From contig CALKGK010000066.1 of assembly GCA_938085105.1 (NCBI GenBank), forward strand, positions 1-43,672: DNA of 43,672 nt, given 5' to 3'. The position numbers and the translations under genes were made by a program. The notes beneath the pieces were generated by a model, which did no database searches, was not told the origin of the DNA, and saw only the letters and a program-made list of their open reading frames with translations. The stretch comes from an uncultured Flavobacteriales bacterium. GTDB lineage: Bacteria; Bacteroidota; Bacteroidia; Flavobacteriales_D; Sanyastnellaceae. How positions within the stretch are numbered: the first letter of the stretch is position 1; each line of letters starts with the position of its first letter. This document shows positions 8,354 to 16,882 of this stretch, piece by piece.

Positions 8354-9643
8354 TTAACGATTCATCCAACCCTCAATCTCTTCGACCTCCAAAGGAATAT
8401 GTCCCATCAAATCGCGGTGCCCATCTTCGAGAATCACAATGTCATTCTCCAAACGGATACCTAAATTTTCCTCGCGGATGTAAATTCCTGGCTCAACCGT
8501 GAAGACATTGCCCGCTTGAATGGGTTCATGCCACAAACCAACATCGTGCACATCAAGACCAATGAAGTGTGACGTTCCGTGCATGAAATACTTTTTGTAA
8601 GCAGGCATTTCTTTGGATTGCTTTTCCACATCGTGCTTGTCGAGCAAGCCAATGTTTAAAAGCTGCTCCGTCATCAACTCTCCCACTTGAACGTGGTATT
8701 CACCCAAGAGCACACCCGGTTTTAAAAGTTGGGTTGCCGATTTCATTACGCTAAGCACCGCGTTGTACACCTGCTTTTGACGAGAGGTAAAACGACCATT
8801 CACAGGGATGCATCTTGTCATGTCCGCCGCATAATTTCCGTATTCTGCACCCACATCCATCAAGATCATATCACCATCCTTGCACTCATCTTCGTTTTCG
8901 ATGTAGTGAAGAACACAGGCATTAAAACCGCTCGCAATGATTGGGGTGTAAGCAAATCCGCGCGACCCGCTTCGCAAGAATTCATGCATGATCTCCGCCT
9001 CAATTTCATATTCCTTCACACCGGGTTTCACCATTTGTAAGACCCGCTCAAAAGCCGCCTTCGTGATATCACAAGCACGCTGCATCTGTTCAATCTCCTC
9101 AGGATGTTTAACCGATCGAATACGGTGCATGATGGGTGCACTTCTTTCAATCTCCACATTGGGGTAACGGTTTCTAAACCACTTTCCAAATCGATCGTCT
9201 CTCGTCTCCACCTCTGTGGAAGCTCGTGTGTGCTCATTATTGTTGAGGTAAACCCCTTTTGCTTCAGCAATCAAGGTTTTTAAAACGCGCTCAAAATCCG
9301 TCAACCAGTAGATCGTTTTCACGCCACTCAAAGCAGTTGCCTGTGTTTTATCCAATTTCGCTCCTTCCCAAATTGCAATACTTGGGTTGGTCTCTTTCAA
9401 AAAGAGGATCTCCTTGTGTGCAGAAGAACTCGCATCAGGAAAAACAAGCAAAATACTTTCCTCTTGGTCAATACCGCTCAAATGCAAGATATCGCTCGAC
9501 TGCTTGAAGGGCATTGTTCCATCAGCGCTTGTTGGCATGATGTCGTTGGAGTTGAAAATCGCAAAATGCCCCGGCTTCATTTGCTGGGCAAGTGCTTTTC
9601 TATGTTGAATGTAAACTTGGGAAGTCAGCGCTTGGTATCTCAT
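8354..9643 (-). CDS. pepP: Xaa-Pro aminopeptidase, M24B family
   Basis: A 429-residue cytosolic metallopeptidase that removes an N-terminal residue preceding proline. Residues 1-165 form the AMP_N domain and residues 180-429 the pita-bread catalytic domain. The five metal ligands expected for two Mn/Zn ions are all present: D263 (MDVGAEY), D274 (AADMTR), H359 (HGTSHFIGLDVHD), E384 (VEPGIYI) and E399 (RLENDIVI). Length matches the bacterial PepP family. The convergent DUF5723 gene ends 50 nt away, and no strong terminator is visible between them. The gene symbol follows the family rather than proven orthology. Confidence 0.92.
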   Translation of the reverse strand: MRYQALTSQVYIQHRKALAQQMKPGHFAIFNSNDIMPTSADGTMPFKQSSDILHLSGIDQEESILLVFPDASSSAHKEILFLKETNPSIAIWEGAKLDKTQATALSGVKTIYWLTDFERVLKTLIAEAKGVYLNNNEHTRASTEVETRDDRFGKWFRNRYPNVEIERSAPIMHRIRSVKHPEEIEQMQRACDITKAAFERVLQMVKPGVKEYEIEAEIMHEFLRSGSRGFAYTPIIASGFNACVLHYIENEDECKDGDMILMDVGAEYGNYAADMTRCIPVNGRFTSRQKQVYNAVLSVMKSATQLLKPGVLLGEYHVQVGELMTEQLLNIGLLDKHDVEKQSKEMPAYKKYFMHGTSHFIGLDVHDVGLWHEPIQAGNVFTVEPGIYIREENLGIRLENDIVILEDGHRDLMGHIPLEVEEIEGWMNR

Positions 9644-9835
9644 CGGTCAATAATTTTGAGCGAAGGTAAGAAACGCCTTTTGGAAAGTGTAACTTTATAG
9701 CTCGGAGCTGTGTCGAACAAAAAACTAAAAGGTCTTGGATTCAAAGCGCTCCAAGTACGTAGGGTCTTGCGCTTTCATTCCATTGACAAAAAACCACCCG
9801 TAACGTTGATTAAACGCACGTTCAAAGATCTGGAG

Positions 9836-10429
9836 ATGACTGAAAATTGTATTCATAAGTTAGGGATTAATGCCTTTTGGCGTTCACGTTTACGCAGTTC
9901 AAGTGGATTTCAAACTTCCTTTCTCCGCTTATCTCACGTCGTCCTTTTCCTATTTTTTCTTGTTCTGGCTGATGGAATCCATGCTCAGAAATACCTCAGC
10001 CTAAGATCACAACGCAAGGCAGAACGCATAAATTACAGGGTGGGCGATGAAATTAACATTCGTTTGGATGGGGAAAAAACCGTCTTTCGAGGAAGTATTG
10101 ATGAAATCAGAGACAGTTCCATTGTGTTCAACCGAACAGAAATCCACCTCAGCAGGATCGATGAGCTCATCGACTTTTCCCGCGGACGAGGTGCTCGAGC
10201 TGCTGGTAAAAGCTTGTGGATTGCAGTGCCCATCACTTTTTTATTCAACGGACTCAACCGGTGGATCAACACGGAAGAGTCGCCCGTCATTGACCAACCA
10301 ACCATTGAATTGGCCGCAGTATTTGCCGGCACCGGAACGGCGTTAATGCTCGTCCCACATAAACGTTATAAAACCAGGAAAAACTGGCGCTTAGTAGTAA
10401 TCGATACCACATTTTATCCATCGGAATAG
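9836..10429 (+). CDS. Small secreted or membrane-associated protein of unknown function
   Basis: A 197-residue protein when started at the ATG at 9836. A signal-like hydrophobic segment (HVVLFLFFLVLADGIHAQ) comes after a long, basic N-region of about 34 residues. The frame is open further upstream to a GTG at 9710, so the start is uncertain; a shorter start nearer the hydrophobic segment has no ATG. After the cleavage site the sequence has YRVGDEINIRLDGEKTVFRGSIDEIRDSSIVFNRTEIHLSRIDELI, a small beta-rich unit of the kind seen in Bacteroidota envelope proteins. A second hydrophobic region follows (SLWIAVPITFLFN), and a third at TIELAAVFAGTGTALML. Function not recognised. It runs divergently from the aminopeptidase gene. 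Confidence 0.6.
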   Translation: MTENCIHKLGINAFWRSRLRSSSGFQTSFLRLSHVVLFLFFLVLADGIHAQKYLSLRSQRKAERINYRVGDEINIRLDGEKTVFRGSIDEIRDSSIVFNRTEIHLSRIDELIDFSRGRGARAAGKSLWIAVPITFLFNGLNRWINTEESPVIDQPTIELAAVFAGTGTALMLVPHKRYKTRKNWRLVVIDTTFYPSE

Positions 10430-10443
10430 TCCATGTATCTTCG
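10413..10443 (+). promoter_or_regulatory. Candidate promoter for the RidA-family gene
   Basis: TTTA (10413-10416), a 19-nt spacer, then TATCTTCG (10436-10443): one mismatch in each half to TTTG-N19-TAnnTTTG. Start of transcription would fall near 10450, leaving a leader of about 65 nt. It overlaps the end of the preceding gene. Confidence 0.4.
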
Positions 10444-10514
10444 CCCAGAAAGTGTCCTTTTGAACATCACGAGCACTAGAACACTTATTGAAACGAACGT
10501 AAATTAAACACAAG

Positions 10515-10946
10515 ATGTCAGACAGAATTAGCACCAATGATGCTCCAAAGCCAGTAGGTTTGTATCCTCATGCCAGAAAAGTAGGCAACCTTCTTTTTCT
10601 TTCAGGGGTAGGGCCAAGAACAGCGGGAAGCGGACCGAATGATAGCGGAGTTCCCGGACTAGAACTCGACCACAACGGAAACTTCAAAGCCTTCGATTTC
10701 GAAGCTCAAGTTCACAGCGTATTCCAAAACGTGAAAAAAATCCTTGACGCCAGCGGATCGAGTTGGGAAGAGCTGGTTGATGTTACTGTTTTTCTTGTTG
10801 ATATGAAGCGTGATTTCCACACCTTCAACCGCATTTACGCCGAGTATTTCAAAGACAATCAGCCTTGCAGAACTACTTGTGAAATCAATAGCTTACCTAC
10901 GCCAATTGCCATTGAACTGAAGTGCATTGCAACGGTAAAAGGCTAA
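10515..10946 (+). CDS. RidA-family deaminase, resembling 2-aminomuconate deaminase
   Basis: A 143-residue cytosolic protein of the YjgF/RidA family. The pattern P.GLYPHARKVGNLLFLSGVGPR near the start, LEELVDVTVFLVDM-like strand-helix at about residues 95-105 (here WEELVDVTVFLVDM), and CRTTCEINSLP..IAIELKCIA at the end follow the family core. The R in CRTT is the arginine that binds the carboxylate of the imine substrate in RidA proteins. The PHARKVGN..F opening and the long insertion after GP resemble bacterial 2-aminomuconate deaminases of tryptophan and aminophenol catabolism more than housekeeping RidA. The tryptophan 2,3-dioxygenase gene 1.1 kb downstream fits that reading, although the intermediate steps are not encoded here. 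A general enamine/imine deaminase remains possible. Confidence 0.8.
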   Translation: MSDRISTNDAPKPVGLYPHARKVGNLLFLSGVGPRTAGSGPNDSGVPGLELDHNGNFKAFDFEAQVHSVFQNVKKILDASGSSWEELVDVTVFLVDMKRDFHTFNRIYAEYFKDNQPCRTTCEINSLPTPIAIELKCIATVKG

Positions 10947-10994
10947 ATGTCTGTGAGTTAAGTAGAATTGCATTCATTTAATACATATATTGTA

Positions 10995-11019
10995 GAGCCA
11001 CCATTGTGTGGTTCTTTTT
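10995..11019 (+). terminator. Terminator after the RidA-family gene
   Basis: GAGCCAC, a 6-nt loop, GTGGTTC (7-bp stem with one wobble), then TTTTT. It lies 49 nt after the stop codon. Confidence 0.7.
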
Positions 11020-11152
11020 GACATCATCAACATACAATGAAATAGTTTTGACTTTTGGTGATCACTAGCCTTTTTGGAGCTAGGTCAAAACACATCCTTT
11101 TTTTCATAAAGGTTAAACTTGCCTTTGGCATCAATTTTGACTCTACAACAGT

Positions 11153-11977
11153 ATGAAAAAGGCATTCTACATCTTAGCGGCAGTCTTGCTCTCAGTGAGC
11201 GGCATTGCCCAATCGAAAAAAGCAGAGCGAATTAAAATGGATACCCTTCCAGATTATGAGCTCCGTACAGCGCATGCCAACAAAGCATTTGAAGCAGGCG
11301 AAAAATTAACCTATCGAATTCATTACGGATTTGTGGATGCGGGTGAAGCGGTCATTGAAGTGAAAAACTCCCCTTACACCTTCGACGGGCGAGAAGCATA
11401 CCATATCGTTGGGTTAGGAAGAAGCTTGGGAGCCTTCAACTGGGTGTTTAAGGTGCGCGATCGATATGAAACCTACATGGACAAATCAGGGCTCTTCCCT
11501 CATCGCTTTATTCGGGATGTGAACGAAGGTGGGTATACCATCCATCAAGATTATACCTTCAACCAGAAAAAACGCGCCGTTCGCACCCACAGTAAGAAAG
11601 AATTTGCCACTCCTGCATTTGTGCAAGACATGCTTTCTTCCTTCTATTATGCCCGAACGTTGGATTACAGCAATGCTCGCGTTGGAGACGTATTCACCAT
11701 CATGACCTATCTCGATGACGAAATCTTTCCCTTGAAGATCAAATACATGGGTAAAGAAGAAGTGAAAATGAGACAAGGAACATTTCGCTGCCTGAAGTTC
11801 GTTCCGGTAATTCAGGAAGGACGGATTTTCAAAGATGAGGAAGACATGAAGGTTTGGATCACCGATGACGCCAACCACATTCCCATCCTTGTGGAGTCAA
11901 AAATCTTGGTAGGAAGCATCAAAATGGAAGTTGTGGAGTATGAAGGATTGAAAAACCCGATTGCGAAAATCAACTAA
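11153..11977 (+). CDS. DUF3108 periplasmic protein
   Basis: A 274-residue protein with a signal peptide (MKKAFYILAAVLLSVSGIAQ). The body matches DUF3108, seen here as FEAGEKLTYRIHYGFVDAGEAVIEVKN near the start, VRDRYETYMDKSGLFPHRFIRDVNEGGY in the middle, and MKVWITDDANHIPILVESKILVGSIKMEVVEYEG at the end. DUF3108 proteins are beta-rich and periplasmic or outer-membrane associated; their biochemical role is not established. The gene sits between the RidA-like gene and tryptophan 2,3-dioxygenase but has terminators on both sides, so it is probably a separate transcription unit. Confidence 0.85.
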   Translation: MKKAFYILAAVLLSVSGIAQSKKAERIKMDTLPDYELRTAHANKAFEAGEKLTYRIHYGFVDAGEAVIEVKNSPYTFDGREAYHIVGLGRSLGAFNWVFKVRDRYETYMDKSGLFPHRFIRDVNEGGYTIHQDYTFNQKKRAVRTHSKKEFATPAFVQDMLSSFYYARTLDYSNARVGDVFTIMTYLDDEIFPLKIKYMGKEEVKMRQGTFRCLKFVPVIQEGRIFKDEEDMKVWITDDANHIPILVESKILVGSIKMEVVEYEGLKNPIAKIN

Positions 11978-11996
11978 ACACGACATTCACCACGAA

Positions 11997-12011
11997 AATC
12001 CTATGAGGATT
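11997..12011 (+). terminator. Short hairpin preceding the main terminator
   Basis: AATCCT, a 3-nt loop ATG, AGGATT, then GAAGGTTTTTT. This 6-bp perfect stem and delayed T run lie 19 nt after the DUF3108 stop and form the first of two tandem terminator-like structures. Confidence 0.5.
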
Positions 12012-12022
12012 GAAGGTTTTTT

Positions 12023-12068
12023 CCGTATTTCACCCCCGAATGCCTTGGGTGGAATGCGGATTTTTTTT
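12023..12068 (+). terminator. Strong terminator between DUF3108 and tryptophan dioxygenase genes
   Basis: CCGTATTTCACCC pairs with GGGTGGAATGCGG over 13 bp with two G-T wobbles around an 11-nt loop, followed by ATTTTTTTT. It ends 20 nt before the next ATG, so the tryptophan dioxygenase promoter would have to overlap or lie upstream of this structure, which also makes it a possible attenuator. Confidence 0.8.
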
Positions 12069-12088
12069 GCCCCTTAAAGTACTGTGCA

Positions 12089-13060
12089 ATGGAATTGAAA
12101 CCAGAAATTATTGATAAAGTAAAGCTGCTTGAAGAAAAATATGCAGCCATGGGTCAGGATTTGGCCGCCTATTTGGACGGACTGCTTTACGCTGATTACC
12201 TCACCTATTGGGACTACATTCACTTGGACACCCTTCTAAGCCTTCAAACCCCGAAAACGAGCTTCCCCGATGAAGAAATCTTCATCATGTACCATCAGAT
12301 TACGGAACTCTATTTTAAGCTTTGTTTGCACGAGTACGAGCAAATTGCCAAAAGAGAAAACCTGGACGCCGCCTTCATGATTGAGCGCATTGGTCGTATC
12401 AATCGCTACTTCGAAGCACTCACCAAAAGTTTTGACATCATGGTTGATGGAATGGACCAAAGTCAATTCCTCAAATACCGCATGTCACTCCTCCCTGCCA
12501 GTGGCTTTCAATCAGGACAGTACCGTAAAATCGAAATTTGCTCTACCTCTTTTGACAAACTCGTGCACAAAGATCTGCGTGATCGATTTGATGAAAAACA
12601 CAGCAAGGCCGAGTTAAAAGAAATGTATGAGAACATTTACTGGAAAACAGGAGCAACAGAACTCGCCACAGGCAAAAAAACCTTGACCTTGCTTCAATTT
12701 GAGCAGAAGTATTCCAAAGAATTTCTGGAATTGGCTGAACGTTTTCACGACGGAAACCTGTGGGCCAAATACCTCAGTCTTCCGGAAGAAGAACGCAACA
12801 ACCCCAAGCTCATCGACGCACTCAAATGGATTGACAACAACGTCAACATCAACTGGCCTTTGGTGCACTATAAATCTGCAGTTCGTTATTTGCAACGCAA
12901 CCCTGAAGACATCAAAGCAACAGGCGGAACAAATTGGCAAAAATACCTACCACCACGTTTTCAGAAGCGCATCTTTTACCCCGCACTTTGGTCTGACAAA
13001 GAGAAAGAAGAATGGGGCAAAGCGTGGGTCGAAAAAACGATTTTCAACGTCGGAAACTGA
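12089..13060 (+). CDS. kynA: Tryptophan 2,3-dioxygenase
   Basis: A 323-residue haem enzyme that opens the indole ring of L-tryptophan with O2 to give N-formylkynurenine, the first step of the kynurenine pathway. Family landmarks are visible in order: YADYLTYWDYIHLDTLLSLQ near residue 32, the substrate-pocket segment IMYHQITELYFKLCLHE near 64-80, SLLPASGFQSGQYRKIE near 131-147 (the arginine binds the substrate carboxylate), the proximal haem ligand H260 in NWPLVHYKSAVRYL, and the glycine-threonine loop ATGGTNWQKYL near 281 that covers the active site. Length is close to that of the Bacteroidota form. It stands alone after a strong terminator. It is functionally consistent with the 2-aminomuconate-deaminase-like gene upstream. 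Confidence 0.95.
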   Translation: MELKPEIIDKVKLLEEKYAAMGQDLAAYLDGLLYADYLTYWDYIHLDTLLSLQTPKTSFPDEEIFIMYHQITELYFKLCLHEYEQIAKRENLDAAFMIERIGRINRYFEALTKSFDIMVDGMDQSQFLKYRMSLLPASGFQSGQYRKIEICSTSFDKLVHKDLRDRFDEKHSKAELKEMYENIYWKTGATELATGKKTLTLLQFEQKYSKEFLELAERFHDGNLWAKYLSLPEEERNNPKLIDALKWIDNNVNINWPLVHYKSAVRYLQRNPEDIKATGGTNWQKYLPPRFQKRIFYPALWSDKEKEEWGKAWVEKTIFNVGN

Positions 13061-13134
13061 ACAAGATTCAGCACCTGCTCGAAATGCAAGTCTGAATTGA
13101 ATTAATTTCGTTTTTCTTGGGAGAATTACATTCC

Positions 13135-14403
13135 ATGAAAACCTATTTTAGCTCAACAATGATCCAGCGTTTCCTCTCCTATTTCCTCCTTTTGGGTCTG
13201 CTCCCATTAATCTTCGCTTGCAACTCAGAACCAGCGAACACCGCCCCTGCGCCCATCAGCCAACTCCCCGAAGAGGAAAAAGTGGTGGAAAACATGAAAT
13301 TTGGTTTCAATTTGGACGATTACCGCGTTCAAGAAGGAAGCATTCAGAAGAATCAAGTGCTCTCACAAATTCTAGCACCCTTTGACGTTTCAGCCCAAAG
13401 AATTGAAGAAATTGCCAAAAATGCACGACCCGTTTTTGATGTAAGAAGACTCAAGCCAAAAAAAAACTGGACCCTACTCCAATCCAAAGACAGCACCGCT
13501 ACCCCCGAGTATTTCATTTACCAAAGCTCAGCAAGAGATTACTACGTTTTTCAACTTCAAGACAGCATCTACTGTTGGAAAGGTGAGCACCCAACGACAA
13601 AGAGCATCAACTACATCCAAGGCGCCATTAATGGAAGTTTGTACCAAACCATCGCCGATCAAGGAGCGCCAACTTTGTTAACCCTGGAGCTCGCCAACTT
13701 GTATGCCTGGAGTATTGATTTCTACCGAATTCAAAAAGGAGATGAAATCGAAATGCTCTATGAAGTAGAAATGGTGGACAGCATTCAGGTGGGTTCTCCG
13801 AGAATCCTCGCCTCCAAGTTCACACACAAAGGACGCTTGTTTGATGCTTTTTGTTTTGAGAATGATGCGCGTTTTATGCATTACGATAGTGAAGGGAGGA
13901 GCATGAAAAAGGCCTTTCTCAAAGCACCGGTGAAGTATAGCCGAATCTCCAGCAAGTTCACCAAAAAACGCTACCACCCGGTTTTAAAAAGGTACAAAGC
14001 ACACCTTGGAACCGATTATGCTGCGCCAAGGGGAACTCCTATTGTAGCGGTAGCTGATGGGACTGTCACCAAATCTTCTTACACGGGTGGAAACGGGAAA
14101 TATGTCAAAATCAAGCATAACAGCGTATACGAAACCCAATACCTCCACATGAGCAAACGCGCTGTGAATGTTGGAGATGTTGTGAAGCAAGGTGATGTGA
14201 TTGGTTATGTTGGAAGCACAGGACTAGCTACGGGTCCGCACGTGTGTTTTCGCTTCTGGAAAAATGGTGTTCAAGTCAACCCACTTGCAGAAGAATTGCC
14301 ATCCGCAGAGCCACTCTCAGATAGCTTAATGCCTGCATTCATCCAAGAAAAAGAACGTTTAATCCAACTCATCGATTCTCTGAAAAATGAAGTATTGCTG
14401 TAA
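13135..14403 (+). CDS. M23-family peptidase lipoprotein
   Basis: A 422-residue protein, probably a lipoprotein: the signal ends FLLLGLLPLIFAC with the lipidated cysteine near residue 29. Residues 50-270 form a unit of Bacteroidota M23 proteins without a clear domain name, and residues 285-400 the LytM/M23 zinc peptidase fold that cleaves peptidoglycan cross-bridges or peptides. Zinc and catalytic positions: H290 and D294 (HLGTD), H338 (QYLHMS), and H369 in GPHVCF. The usual GPHLHF motif has histidine where this protein has C371, so one zinc ligand is changed from His to Cys. I recall HVC as common in Bacteroidota members, so it may still bind zinc. A TTG at 13117 is an alternative start. A -7-like TAATTTCG lies at 13103-13110. 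It overlaps the next gene by 17 nt. Confidence 0.85.
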   Translation: MKTYFSSTMIQRFLSYFLLLGLLPLIFACNSEPANTAPAPISQLPEEEKVVENMKFGFNLDDYRVQEGSIQKNQVLSQILAPFDVSAQRIEEIAKNARPVFDVRRLKPKKNWTLLQSKDSTATPEYFIYQSSARDYYVFQLQDSIYCWKGEHPTTKSINYIQGAINGSLYQTIADQGAPTLLTLELANLYAWSIDFYRIQKGDEIEMLYEVEMVDSIQVGSPRILASKFTHKGRLFDAFCFENDARFMHYDSEGRSMKKAFLKAPVKYSRISSKFTKKRYHPVLKRYKAHLGTDYAAPRGTPIVAVADGTVTKSSYTGGNGKYVKIKHNSVYETQYLHMSKRAVNVGDVVKQGDVIGYVGSTGLATGPHVCFRFWKNGVQVNPLAEELPSAEPLSDSLMPAFIQEKERLIQLIDSLKNEVLL

Positions 14404-14974
14404 CCCTTTCTTGCTCGCAATCCTTTTTTTGATTGCTTCTTGTTCTCCACAGGCCCATTTAGAAGTTGAAGACTACTTCAACCAAGAAAGTAGAAATCAT
14501 TACCTCATCATTCGCGATTACCATGGTGCATGGGGAATTGAAAACGAGGCGAAATCTTCAGATGAAAGTCACGTTTTGCTCAATTTTTCCTTTCAAGCTT
14601 CGAAGAGTTCCAGTGCCAAAGACTTGTCCTCATTGATTGATCTTGGGGATAAAAAAACCACTTCTGTGCTTGTGGATCCTTGGTTGCTCGACGGTGAAGA
14701 ACTTGAAATATACCAGTCGAAAGTGGCCTTTCAGCGCGCCATCGTCATTACTCAAAACGGAGAACTTTTCATCGCGGAATGTTTTGACGGTTCTGAAGTT
14801 TCAGCTTATTCTTTTCGGGATGATTTCATTGAATACGGAGCGAAAACCATCATCCCAATATCACCTCAACAGAACACGAACAATTGGTACCGATATGGTG
14901 GGACCGTATTTGAAAAAAGTGGACAGCAAAAGGCCCCGTCTGAAAACGAGGCCTATTTGATCATTTCAAAATAA
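14387..14974 (+). CDS. Small lipoprotein of unknown function
   Basis: A 195-residue protein. The signal peptide MKYCCNPFLLAILFLIASC ends in a lipobox with C19 as the lipidation site. The mature part is soluble and mixed alpha/beta, with no cysteine motif or recognised domain. The ATG lies inside the end of the M23 peptidase gene (17-nt overlap, different frame), so translation is probably coupled and the two lipoproteins may work together in the envelope. Near its end a GC-rich stem (AGGCC..GGCCT) occurs inside the coding region. It converges with lysS, only 5 nt between stop codons. Confidence 0.65.
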   Translation: MKYCCNPFLLAILFLIASCSPQAHLEVEDYFNQESRNHYLIIRDYHGAWGIENEAKSSDESHVLLNFSFQASKSSSAKDLSSLIDLGDKKTTSVLVDPWLLDGEELEIYQSKVAFQRAIVITQNGELFIAECFDGSEVSAYSFRDDFIEYGAKTIIPISPQQNTNNWYRYGGTVFEKSGQQKAPSENEAYLIISK

Positions 14975-14979
14975 AATCT

Positions 14980-16689
14980 TTACTCTCCTTTGTAGTGAAC
15001 AAGAAGGGCGTCTTCGGTTTTCTCCACCTGTGTTAAGCCCAGTTTTCCAAGGGCTTTAATTCCTTTGTCCCATTGCTTGTTCGACAAGCCGCAAGCATCT
15101 TTGAGCTCATTCAGCATCATGGTACCTTCTTTTTTGAGGGTATTCACGATCAACTGCTCGTTTTCGTTAAGTTCTACCTTCTTCTCTCCGAATTTTTCCG
15201 GACGCATTTGCGGGAAGAAGAGCACCTCTTGAATGCTGTCGTTATTGGTGAGGAGCATCACGAGACGGTCAATTCCAATCCCCATACCTGAAGCCGGCGG
15301 CATTCCATATTCCAAGGCACGAATAAAGTCTTGGTCAATGAACATCGCCTCGTCATCGCCTCGTTCATTCAGCTTCAATTGTTCTTCAAAACGAGCTCGT
15401 TGGTCGAGTGGGTCGTTCAACTCTGAATAGGCATTGGCCAATTCTTTCCCGTTCACCATGAGCTCAAAACGCTCGGTAAGTTCAGGGTTCGTGCGGTGCT
15501 CTTTGCAGAGGGGTGACATCTCTTTGGGATAATCGGTGATGAAAGTAGGTTGGATGTAGTTTCCTTCGCACTTCTCACCAAAAATCTCATCGATGAGCTT
15601 TCCTTTCCCCATACTTGGCTCCACCTCTATATTCAATGATTTGCACACCTCACGTAGTTGCTCCTCATTCATTCCAGAAATGTCGAAACCAGTGAATTCT
15701 TTGATGGAATCAATCATCGTGATGCGCTTGAACGGCCGTTGAAAATTGATCTCTTTCTCTCCCACTTTCACCTTTGTTTGACCGTGGAGTTCCATACAAA
15801 CCCGCTCAATCATCTCTTCGGTGAAATCCATCATCCAGTTGTAGTCTTTGTAGGCAACATAGATCTCCATCACCGTAAATTCCGGGTTGTGGGTTCTGTC
15901 CATTCCCTCGTTTCGGAAATCCTTAGCAAATTCATACACCCCTTCGAAGCCACCAACGAGTAGTCTTTTGAGATACAATTCATTAGCAATTCTCAAATAC
16001 AAGGGCACATCCAAAGCGTTGTGATGTGTAATGAACGGACGTGCGCTTGCCCCACCAGGAATGGGTTGCAAAATGGGCGTCTCAACCTCCAAATACTCTT
16101 GCTCATTGAAGAAGTTTCGCATGCTTTGCATCACCTTGCTTCTTGCAATGAAGGTAGATTTCACATGCTCATTTACAATCAAATCAACATAGCGCATACG
16201 GTAACGAAGCTCAGGATCGGAGAACTTGTCGTAAACCTTCCCTTGGTCATCGGTTTTAACCACCGGAAGTGGACGAATTGACTTTCCGAGTACGCTCAAC
16301 TTCTTCACCAAAATGGACGGCTCTCCTGTTTTTGTGGTGAAGGTGGTTCCTTCAACCCCAATGAAATCGCCAAAATCCAAAAGTTTCTTGAACACCGTAT
16401 TGTAGAGTTCCTTGTCTTCCCCAGGACAAATTTCGTCTCGGTTGATGTAAATCTGCATTCTTCCAGAAGAATCCAATAGCTCTGCAAAACTTGCTTTCCC
16501 CATCACTCTCACACTCATTAGTCTTCCAGCAAGAACAACTTCTTGCTCATCCTTGAAATCCTTTAAGAGGTCTTTTGCTTTGTGTGTAGCTTTAAACTCT
16601 GCGGCTGGAAAAGGCTCAATGCCCATATTTCTCAGTTGTTCCAAGGCTTGAATACGAACGAGTTCTTGTTCTGATCGATGAATACTCAT
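14980..16689 (-). CDS. lysS: Lysyl-tRNA synthetase, class II, with C-terminal extension
   Basis: A 569-residue enzyme that charges tRNA-Lys with lysine using ATP. Residues 55-150 form the OB-fold anticodon-binding domain (EVVLAGRLMSVRVMGKASFAELLD). The class II catalytic core follows, with motif 2 in FRNEGMDRTHNPEFTVMEIYVAY and motif 3 in GMGIGIDRLVMLLTNNDSIQEVLFFPQMRPE. About 65 residues remain after motif 3 (VELNENEQLIVNTLKKEGTMMLNELKDACGLSNKQWDKGIKALGKLGL...), which look like a small winged-helix unit absent from E. coli LysS; I recall extensions of this kind in Bacteroidota. The frame is open 26 codons further upstream, but the ATG at 16689 gives the standard N-terminus and follows a perfect -7 element. 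Confidence 0.95.
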   Translation of the reverse strand: MSIHRSEQELVRIQALEQLRNMGIEPFPAAEFKATHKAKDLLKDFKDEQEVVLAGRLMSVRVMGKASFAELLDSSGRMQIYINRDEICPGEDKELYNTVFKKLLDFGDFIGVEGTTFTTKTGEPSILVKKLSVLGKSIRPLPVVKTDDQGKVYDKFSDPELRYRMRYVDLIVNEHVKSTFIARSKVMQSMRNFFNEQEYLEVETPILQPIPGGASARPFITHHNALDVPLYLRIANELYLKRLLVGGFEGVYEFAKDFRNEGMDRTHNPEFTVMEIYVAYKDYNWMMDFTEEMIERVCMELHGQTKVKVGEKEINFQRPFKRITMIDSIKEFTGFDISGMNEEQLREVCKSLNIEVEPSMGKGKLIDEIFGEKCEGNYIQPTFITDYPKEMSPLCKEHRTNPELTERFELMVNGKELANAYSELNDPLDQRARFEEQLKLNERGDDEAMFIDQDFIRALEYGMPPASGMGIGIDRLVMLLTNNDSIQEVLFFPQMRPEKFGEKKVELNENEQLIVNTLKKEGTMMLNELKDACGLSNKQWDKGIKALGKLGLTQVEKTEDALLVHYKGE

Positions 16690-16713
16690 GTTTGCAATTG
16701 TTGATTTTCGGCA

Positions 16714-16721
16714 CAAAATTA
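16714..16721 (-). promoter_or_regulatory. Candidate -7 promoter element for lysS
   Basis: On the minus strand TAATTTTG matches TAnnTTTG exactly, 24 nt before the lysS ATG. TTCG 21 nt further upstream is a one-mismatch -33 candidate. Its position argues for the 16689 start over more distal ones. Confidence 0.5.
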
Positions 16722-16832
16722 CAAGGATTTCCCTCACTACAACGAAAAAGAGTGACACAAGACTCAATCTTCCGTCATAAACCTTGGAGAGTTAGAGATG
16801 CTCCTAAAGCAACGCTTTACGGAATAAACTCG

Positions 16833-16863
16833 TCTGTTATATGAGAGATATTGATTAATTTTG
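16833..16863 (+). promoter_or_regulatory. Promoter for the PKD/T9SS giant gene
   Basis: TCTG (16833-16836), a spacer of exactly 19 nt, and TAATTTTG (16856-16863). This is one mismatch from the full Bacteroidota consensus TTTG-N19-TAnnTTTG. Predicted transcription start is near 16870, about 13 nt before the TTG start codon. Confidence 0.6.
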
Positions 16864-16882
16864 ACGTCCTCCCTTACAAAAC

